Shown in pieces: positions 57,967-64,000 of a stretch of DNA of 64,000 nt (position 1 is the first letter of the stretch; the number at the start of each line of letters is the position of its first letter). The notes beneath the pieces are model-generated. The model was not told the origin of the DNA. It was given only the letters and a program-made list of their open reading frames with translations, and searched no databases. Both the position numbers and the translations under genes were made by a program. The stretch is from Pinus tabuliformis (lineage: Eukaryota; Streptophyta; Pinopsida; Pinales; Pinaceae): positions 766,134,720-766,198,719 of the forward strand of contig CM062813.1 of the NCBI GenBank assembly GCA_031772625.1, in the 5' to 3' direction.

Positions 57967-58565
57967 TGGGGATTTTTCCACTCCCACCTCCTCATGTTGC
58001 CTCCATCAACATGATCTCAGTCAAATCTAATCCCTGGGTCATACCTGCACTAGATCTGGTTAATTCTTGGGGTGACATCATGCCGCTTAGTCCCATCGAA
58101 GTCAATTATATGGAAATTTTTTCAGCTGCAAACTCTGCATCCTTTAATTCTCATATCTCGAAGACCTCTCTCGATATGTATTTTCAATCCCCTTGGCTTG
58201 GCACTTTGGAATCATCTGATCCCTTTATCGAGACCTTCCTCGCTGATGAAGGTATCATGGAAATCATGTCTCTCGAAGAAACACCATGGATCGATAACAA
58301 TCATCACTGCTTGTTCCTACCTCACCCAACAATCATGTCTACCTCTTTCGAAGAGTCCTCTTCCCCATTTTCTATTGATGTGTCAGTTCATCCTGACATT
58401 ATGAAAATATTTCAACTAAGGGCACCTTTACCCCTTCATGGATTCAGGATTTCTCACCCTCCCCGAGTTTTCACCAATTGTCCTCTAACTTGTAACCCTC
58501 CCTCGCCCAGGGGGCATGGGGGCAAATCCTTATATGAGTTCTACTCTATTATTTGGCCGAGTTGA
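57966..58565 (+). pseudogene. Linker ORF between protease and archaeal RNase H
   Basis: A clean 199-codon frame whose ATG overlaps the protease TAA by one base. It is rich in Pro, Ser and acidic residues (MSLEETPWIDNNHHCLFLP, SPFSIDVSVHPDIMKIFQL). I see no fold or motif. It is one frame off from the protease, so either a 1-base shift or an internal restart would be needed. In the large Tat element an acidic linker also lies next to the archaeal RNase H. No stop in 200 codons is striking given the decay around it. Confidence 0.45.
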
Positions 58566-58586
58566 TGCTTACTCATCATGGAAATG

Positions 58587-58782
58587 GTAAAACTCTGGTG
58601 CTCATCTATGTTGATTGATTACCTGAATCCCAACATGGACTCCTACCTCAAACGTACTATGCTTAGGTCATCTTTCATGGTTACTTATGTACATTAGTCT
58701 GTGATTCATTTCTGTACAGCGTGGTTTTGTGTGAAAGTTTTCAAACAACCATCCTATTTACTATGCTTTTCTTGCTTTGCAG
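58587..58782 (+). other. Candidate intron before the archaeal RNase H
   Basis: The acceptor is strong: TATGCTTTTCTTGCTTTGCAG directly before the ATG of the RNase H frame. A donor GGTAAAA at 58586-58592 gives a 196-nt intron, though this pairing does not join frames cleanly, so another donor may apply. Ogre elements are known to have an intron between protease and RT, which gives the idea some support. Confidence 0.35.
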
Positions 58783-59190
58783 ATGTCTACAGCTCCTTGT
58801 GTCAGTTTCACTGATGGTGCTTGTCGAAGTACCCAAAACCTATCATCCACAGCATGGGCTATCTATAACCCTAACGATGATTTGATTGACCTTCAAGGTA
58901 TCTGCTTGGGTCGTACAACCAATAACATTTCTAAATATAGTATGGTCATCAAACTGTTATCAGAAGCCACAACTTTGGGCATCAGAGAATTGGTTGTCAA
59001 CCTGGATTCACAGCTTGTCATCCTTCAACTCAACGGGAAATATTCTGTTAGGAATCCTCAAATATTACAAATGTATCTTCGTATCCATCTGTTGGAAAGG
59101 CCTTTTGATTATATTACATATCATCATATTCCTTGACGCATGAATATGTTAACATATGCATTAGCTAATTACATGTTGGATAGACATTTG
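58777..59190 (+). pseudogene. Archaeal-type RNase H of the second Tat-like element
   Basis: The frame is open at 58777-59136: CVSFTDGACRSTQNL with the first catalytic Asp, AWAIYNPNDDLIDLQGICLG, then TTNNISKYSMVIKLLSEA, where the expected Glu is Lys (a G-to-A change), VVNLDSQLVILQLNGKYSV with the third-site Asp, and YHHIP. After a stop it goes on to ALANYMLDRHL; the last Asp of the ADALA-type motif reads Tyr. Two of four catalytic acids are lost. It is the same RVT_3-like fold as at 37 kb but clearly another lineage. Confidence 0.75.
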
Positions 59191-59246
59191 CGAAACATGT
59201 AAAAGTTAAGAAAAACCATTTGTACCATAATAGATAGGAAAATATA

Positions 59247-59368
<122 letters not shown>

Positions 59369-59539
59369 ATGTCTAATACATCAAAACCCCAAAAAATAAT
59401 ATGTATGTCCATAATAACATCAGCAGCTCGCAGGCCTTGTACATCCGTGGCACGCGGACCTCAAAAAATATGTGAGTATTGGAACTAGGAACTAATCAGC
59501 ATGGTGGTCATGATAGCATGAGACAACTCGTACTATGCG

Positions 59540-60731
59540 ACTCAACAATCAGTGGATCCGATCTGAGACTCCCATTGTGTGCCTCTAGTACTGACGAGGC
59601 ATGTCTCCTATCCGAGCATACTCAGGGATACCATGAGTCAACTCCTCGAGGTTCCTCGCAATATCCTCCTCGTTATCGCTCCCATCCTAATAAGGGGTGA
59701 CAACGTCAATAGGAAGGGGATAGCGCCTGGCTACTAGGGATATCCCGACTGGCCACTCTAGTCCAACATCTGCATACACAAGAGAAATGTTATAAGCATG
59801 CATATACTAAAAAAAACATCAAAATCCAAAATTTAGTTTGGTTTTTACCTCCATCATCAAAGTCCTCCCCATCTGGCAAAGGCATATCTGGGTCTCCATG
59901 GAAATCAGTGCTGTTGTATATCCAGTCCTCCACGACTATTTTCTATAGTCGTAGCCGCGGAAAGAATGCTCGTCGTTAGGACATCTGCTGACCCCCAGTG
60001 ATCCTGGGCATCAAACGACTCCAGCGGGCCATCCGTAGATCGTGCGGCACAAGAAGATCAACCTCAGTCAACTGATACTGGAATAATGGCACTCGTTCTA
60101 GGGAAAAAGTCACAAGTACTAATTCAAAGCCAAATTGCTTCAGATTTCCCACCTTGGCCTTGGACAACTAGCGCTTGATTTTCATTTTCATGGCTTCTTC
60201 CCAGTTGAACATTAGAGGAGCTGTGTAGTCAATAACGTAAACGAAATACTAGTTTTTAGTCTCAAGTTCTGCCTGGGACCCCGCCACTCTATTGATGGTC
60301 AATAGAAACACCCTTAGTGTCAAATCCAACACACTGGAAATCTCGATCTTCCCACTTTTTGATTTCAGGGCCTCAGGACAATGCGCGGCAAGTAGGGAAG
60401 ATATGCTTGCCCCGATCGGACGTGACCCATACAAATTCACTGGCTCACCTCTGCGAGACAGCCCAGTGATGAAGTAGATGTCTGAAGTTGTCAACTCTAG
60501 CTCCTAGTCCCCAATGAAAAAAATCTCACGATTAATGTCCCAAAGGCTTATCAAGTACTGAAGCAATTTGGGTTGGGCCCGCATCCCTGGTGTATGGAAA
60601 AATTTGAGGATCCCACAAGCCCTCAAAACCTCCAGGAAATTTGGTTCATTCATTGCCTGGGTGTCCACATCTTCGTGTTCTCTTTCCTTCCAATCTACTA
60701 TTTTCGATGATTTCTCTCTTGCAAAAGCCAT
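59540..60731 (-). pseudogene. Antisense two-exon ORF, plant-mobile-domain-like
   Basis: Read from ATG 60731: MAFAREKSSKIVDWKERE, then FLEVLRACGILKFFHTPGMR, LLQYLISLWDINREIFFIGD, TAG, ELELTTSDIYFITGLSRRGE, ASISSLLAAHCPEALK, SGKIEISSVLDLTLRVFLLT, LKQFGFELVLVTFSLERVP and DLLVPHDLRMARWSRLMPRI, to an acidic end (GEDFDDG) at 59849. A 79-nt intron (59848-59770) leads to exon 2: DVGLEWPVGISLVARRYPLP and DNEEDIARNLEELTHGIPEY, to about 59540. All stops but one are TAG, where Gln is likely. The D-I-Y-F-I-T-G-L-S-R-R-G motif recalls plant-mobile-domain-like proteins found in some plant retroelements. Tat relatives such as Grande are known to carry a reverse-strand ORF before the 3' LTR, so it is probably part of this element. 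Confidence 0.6.
59770..59848 (-). other. Intron of the antisense ORF
   Basis: Minus-strand donor GGAG/GTAAAAACC and acceptor CTCTTGTGTATGCAG/ATG. The joined codon is GAT. Without splicing the frame leaves the conserved-looking sequence; with splicing it stays open through about 28 codons to a TAG, then 37 more. Confidence 0.6.
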
Positions 60732-60739
60732 TTATTTGA

Positions 60740-61693
60740 GTCAATCATCAATTTTGACACATAAAATTCAAATTTTGACGGTCAATTCTTAAGAAAAGTT
60801 ATTTTTTCCTTGTCCACAGCATCGGCACAATTGTTTTAGAAACAATAGCACGGGTCGGTGCAGATGGTTGTGCAAATAACCCTCGGCGGGCACGATCCTG
60901 TGCCCAGAAATTGAATCGACTAAGGGCAAATTTTTTTTTCTCAAAAACCTCCCTAAAAATCGGAAAACTGGTTAGGAACATAAATTAATAGCATGAAAAT
61001 GGAGCTCAGGGCTTTGGCTGTTACTTGGAACTGATGGCTCGTCGATTGACCTCCCGAATCTCTCACAATCTGCTCTAGAAAAACTAGGGAAAAAGTGGGT
61101 AAAACATCTTCACTGCAAAGGTAAAATGGTAAATGGTAAAAATATATTTACTTTTCCCCTTTTTATTCATTTTTCATGAAAATATTAGGTTTTGTAAATA
61201 TTTTTGACCTATTTTGCCTCAAGGACTCGATAATACACTTTGCCTTACTTGTGCAACGACAGGTGATGGATGTTCAACGATGGCGATGAGTCGCATTTCA
61301 ACTCTTTTCTCGACTCGCTAAACTCATATGAAAAGATTGCTGAGTATTTTTTCCTCTTTGACTCATTAAAGAAAATAAAAGTGGGGGGTCCGCTTTCAAC
61401 TCTTTTCTGACCCTTTAAAAACGAAAATATGGTCGGGCCCTTGTCGTTTTGAACTTGTTAATGGATGCGAAACGTCATGCGCGCAGTATAAGTTTACCTC
61501 TTTTTTAGACTGGGGGGCACTATTTATGAAAAAGGTACTCCTTGACTGAAAGGGTCAAGTGGTTCTCTCAAGTATTGTTTTCTACCTTTTCGGGCTTGAG
61601 AGACACAAATGTACGAAAAGGGACCATGCAAAGTTTTCTTTTACGTGTCTTTTTCAAAATATCTAAACATGAAAACAGATACCGAGTTACACC
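60740..61693. other. End of the second Tat-like element
   Basis: Non-coding. It would contain the promoter of the antisense ORF; no clear TATA box was found on the minus strand. TTTCAACTCTTTTCT occurs twice (61297 and 61393). A purine tract GACTGGGGGGCAC (61505-61517) has the look of a Tat polypurine tract, so 61518-61693 may be the start of a 3' LTR cut by the next element. Confidence 0.45.
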
Positions 61694-62093
61694 TGATGAG
61701 CCCCAAAAATGAGTAATTATATGGGCTCATTCAGCCTCCTAATTCGACTTAATCCACCATTATCATTAGTTTATTGCATGTTTTTTATTATATTTATGCT
61801 AATAGAGTGAATTGGGTTAGTCATTATGCCAACAAGTCTAATGTGTGCTTTATGCAGATTTTTGGTCAATTTTGAGACAAAATCAAAGGTTTAAATGAGC
61901 ACTTGGCAGCCAAATTCGTGGAGAGGATTTGTAGGAAGGTGTCCCCTTCATTTATGAGCCCTTACCTCGAATTATCCATCAAAAACTCAGAGCACAAGGG
62001 GCAGCCAAGCAAGTCAAGTAGGACTGCTGTTAACTGCAAGTTTTGGCAACCGAGTCCCTAAAGTTTAGGAGGACTGTTGGGGTCCTCAATTTG

Positions 62094-62101
62094 TATAAAT
62101 A
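62094..62101 (+). promoter_or_regulatory. TATA box of the right-edge LTR
   Basis: TATAAATA followed by AGAAGGCTTAGGG; the AATAAA lies about 180 bp downstream. Confidence 0.7.
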
Positions 62102-62126
62102 AGAAGGCTTAGGGCCTCATTCGAGT

Positions 62127-62197
62127 TAGTCATTTTTAGGCAGATGTTAGTCAATTTTTAGTCAGATTGTAGTCAGATGTTAGTTCGATTTTAGTCA
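62127..62197 (+). repeat. Five TAGTCA motifs downstream of the TATA box
   Basis: TAGTCA at 62127, 62148, 62159, 62170 and 62192; spacings are 21, 11, 11 and 22 bases, close to multiples of 11. It lies in the likely R region. Confidence 0.75.
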
Positions 62198-63805
62198 GTA
62201 GGTTAGCTCTGCATTTCAGCACATTTTTGAGCTTTTTCTTGTAGACAGTTTTTGGGATGTAACTATTATTTCTTGATCAATAAAGATGAATCTAGCTTTG
62301 CACCAGCTCTAATCTTTCTTAGGAGGCTGTAGCTCTTGGGGTTGGGCCCAACCCAAGTGCCCAGTACCTCCTTTGTGTACTTTTATGTGTCTTTGCTGCA
62401 TTCCTAGAATAATTTTTGTTACTTAGATTAACATATTGCTTTGTTATTTAGGTTGCTTTTGATGATTGAAATAGCTTTTCATGTTCAGGTTGATTTGATA
62501 GGTTGGTAATAGAAAATATCTTCGAAAAAGGCCATCAAGCAACCCTTGATATCACCTCTCCATCCTCGGGACCATGAGTTGAGACCAAGGTGTCCTTGCT
62601 GCCACAAAAATGTTGTTCTTGCTTCTTCATGCAATTGCTAGTGTTAGACTCTCAGTTGTAAAAGTTGATACCAGTTGTGATTACATGCATAGATCTGTTC
62701 TTGCTTAGTTTTCATAGTTATCTTACATGATTTCCTACCAATAAAGTTCTGTTCATCATGATTGCTGGGTTTCTAGGTCAAATTAGGTCAAGATAGCCAG
62801 ATCTTTGGTTTGCATAGTCTTTGTTTCATTAATTTTGAGAAATAGTGTGCAGAGCATCTATGATACATCCCTACCTACCCTTCCTCCATCATGCAACCTA
62901 TTCCAACCCCTCACTCAAGATTTCTTCCCTCCATTTGCCACACTTTCCCAACTAACCCTAATTTCTTTGTTCTTGTGCAAAATCGCTTTCTTATCCTTTG
63001 AACCAATCCAGCCATCACCTTCATGTTTGATATTCATTAACAGAGTCCTAGACCCTCTAACACCCTCATCCAACCTTCATTTCCTTTTTCCCACCATTTT
63101 TCCTCCTCCAAACCTTCAAAAATCCTCTTTCGGATCTTCTTGTAGAACCCTTGCAGACTTCCTGTAGAAGATCACGTGGACAGTTTCTCGAGATCTGATC
63201 ACTGTGAAACTCTGTGGAAGGGTGCTAGGGATCCCTTAGGCCCTATTCTCACCTTCCCAACCTCCTGCAAGTGCCCACTCCATTTCTTTTCGCCAATCAA
63301 CCTCTGCACAGTAAAAAATAGTTAAAACACATGCATAATAATTCTACAAGATTATTCAAAAGTACAAAAAGATGTTCCTTTTCAGATTTCGCTTCAGTAG
63401 TAGCTTAGTCACATGCATTTTACCTTTCTAAAATTCAATGGCATCCATTTCCACTACTTTCATCTCTTTTCTTGCACCAGTAGGGTTAGTCGGTAAAACT
63501 AGGGTTTGCTAGGGTTTGCATTTCCTTCCAGCTTTCAGCTTCTTTCTACAAGTAGACTAGCCTCTTTTGAGTTAGCTTTCGTCCATCATAGTTAAAAGCT
63601 TCTTCTAAGAGCTCATAGAAGTTGGCTTAAGCTCCTAGCAGACTTGTGCCAGCTGATCAAGTGACAGCCGCAGCAAGAGCTAGTACTTGTGCATATAGCA
63701 CCGTCGCTTCCAAGTTTGTTACAAACTACTGGGTTGATAAAAGTAAAGAAGGGAGTCCCAGGAGTTGCAGCATTATTGTTGCAATACTGGGGCCCACCAT
63801 ATTTT

Positions 63806-63823
63806 TGGCGCCGTTTCCGGGGA
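63806..63823 (+). other. Primer binding site of the right-edge gypsy element
   Basis: TGGCGCCGTTTCCGGGGA, the common plant gypsy form, intact. What follows to 64000 is the start of the internal region; nothing coding is seen yet. Confidence 0.85.
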
Positions 63824-64000
63824 AGCATCAAAGTATTTGTGATTGCTGCTTTTCTTCTACTTTCTACTACAACCTTTTGCTAAGTAGTTTATTTCAGCAA
63901 GAGTAGAGCAGATTGTTTCATTTCCATTCTGCAATTTCATTTCCACAAAAGTAGATTAGATATTTCTTGCTTTCATAGGTTAGCATTTCAATTCCACAAT

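Larger units (their letters stand above)
61694..63799 (+). repeat. 5' LTR of another gypsy element
   Basis: The 2106-bp repeat is set by imperfect inverted ends (TGATGAGCCCC and GGGGCCCACCA, 9 of 11 matching) and by a primer site 6 bases after its end. It has a TATA box (62094-62101), an AATAAA (62279-62284) and a cluster of TAGTCA motifs between them. The partner LTR is outside the window. Frames inside, such as 62805-63167, are incidental. Confidence 0.7.

Noticed and set aside
62805-63167. 120-codon frame rich in Leu, Pro, Ser and Phe
   Set aside because: It lies inside an LTR defined by inverted ends and a primer site. Composition follows C/T-rich DNA and no motif is seen.

Overview
The window looks like intergenic DNA from a large, retrotransposon-packed plant nuclear genome. 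The grounds are Ty1/copia and Ty3/gypsy long terminal repeat (LTR) elements nested in each other, plant-type primer binding sites (initiator-Met for copia, TGGCGACC and TGGCGCC types for gypsy), a plant archaeal-type RNase H, and strong CAG-to-TAG decay of the kind expected from plant CHG and CG methylation. A gymnosperm or another giant-genome seed plant would fit, but the sequence does not fix the species. I see no convincing host gene, tRNA, rRNA or CRISPR. Almost every coding region is a retroelement pseudogene.

Layout. 1-3.9 kb: the 3' part of a decayed gypsy element (RT, RNase H, integrase, probable 3' LTR). 4.1-4.8 kb: a gypsy gag/protease scrap. 5463-11522 (minus): copia element 1, complete with two LTRs and a perfect 5-bp target duplication. 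11.5-13.8 kb: an old LTR or leader remnant. 13771-51843 (plus): a very large Tat/Ogre-like gypsy element that carries most of the other elements. Its LTRs would be about 6 kb. The 5' LTR is split by copia element 2 (14962-21930) and by a gag/protease-only gypsy element (21931-30334). Its integrase is split by copia element 3 (39980-44908, minus). 51.8-61.5 kb: a second Tat-like element with gag, protease and archaeal RNase H but no visible RT or integrase, and an antisense two-exon ORF near its end. 61694-63799: a further gypsy LTR followed by a primer binding site, so another element starts at the right edge.

The most unusual structure is the large Tat element. Between its polypurine side and its TATA box, inside U3 and therefore present in both LTRs, it carries a small transmembrane-plus-basic ORF and a roughly 1000-codon ORF with a long predicted coiled-coil region. 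In a full-length transcript these would lie 3' of pol, where retroviruses carry env or U3-overlapping accessory genes. The second point is the antisense ORF at 59.5-60.7 kb, where a 79-nt GT-AG intron joins two frames.

The nesting can be ordered. The large Tat element landed next to an old LTR. Copia 2 and the gag/protease element then entered its 5' LTR about 460 bp apart. One later deletion explains the truncated copia 3' LTR, the truncated 5' LTR of the neighbouring element and the missing Tat LTR segment. Copia 3 entered the integrase. All frames have since collected stops and shifts, so no element here looks autonomous today.
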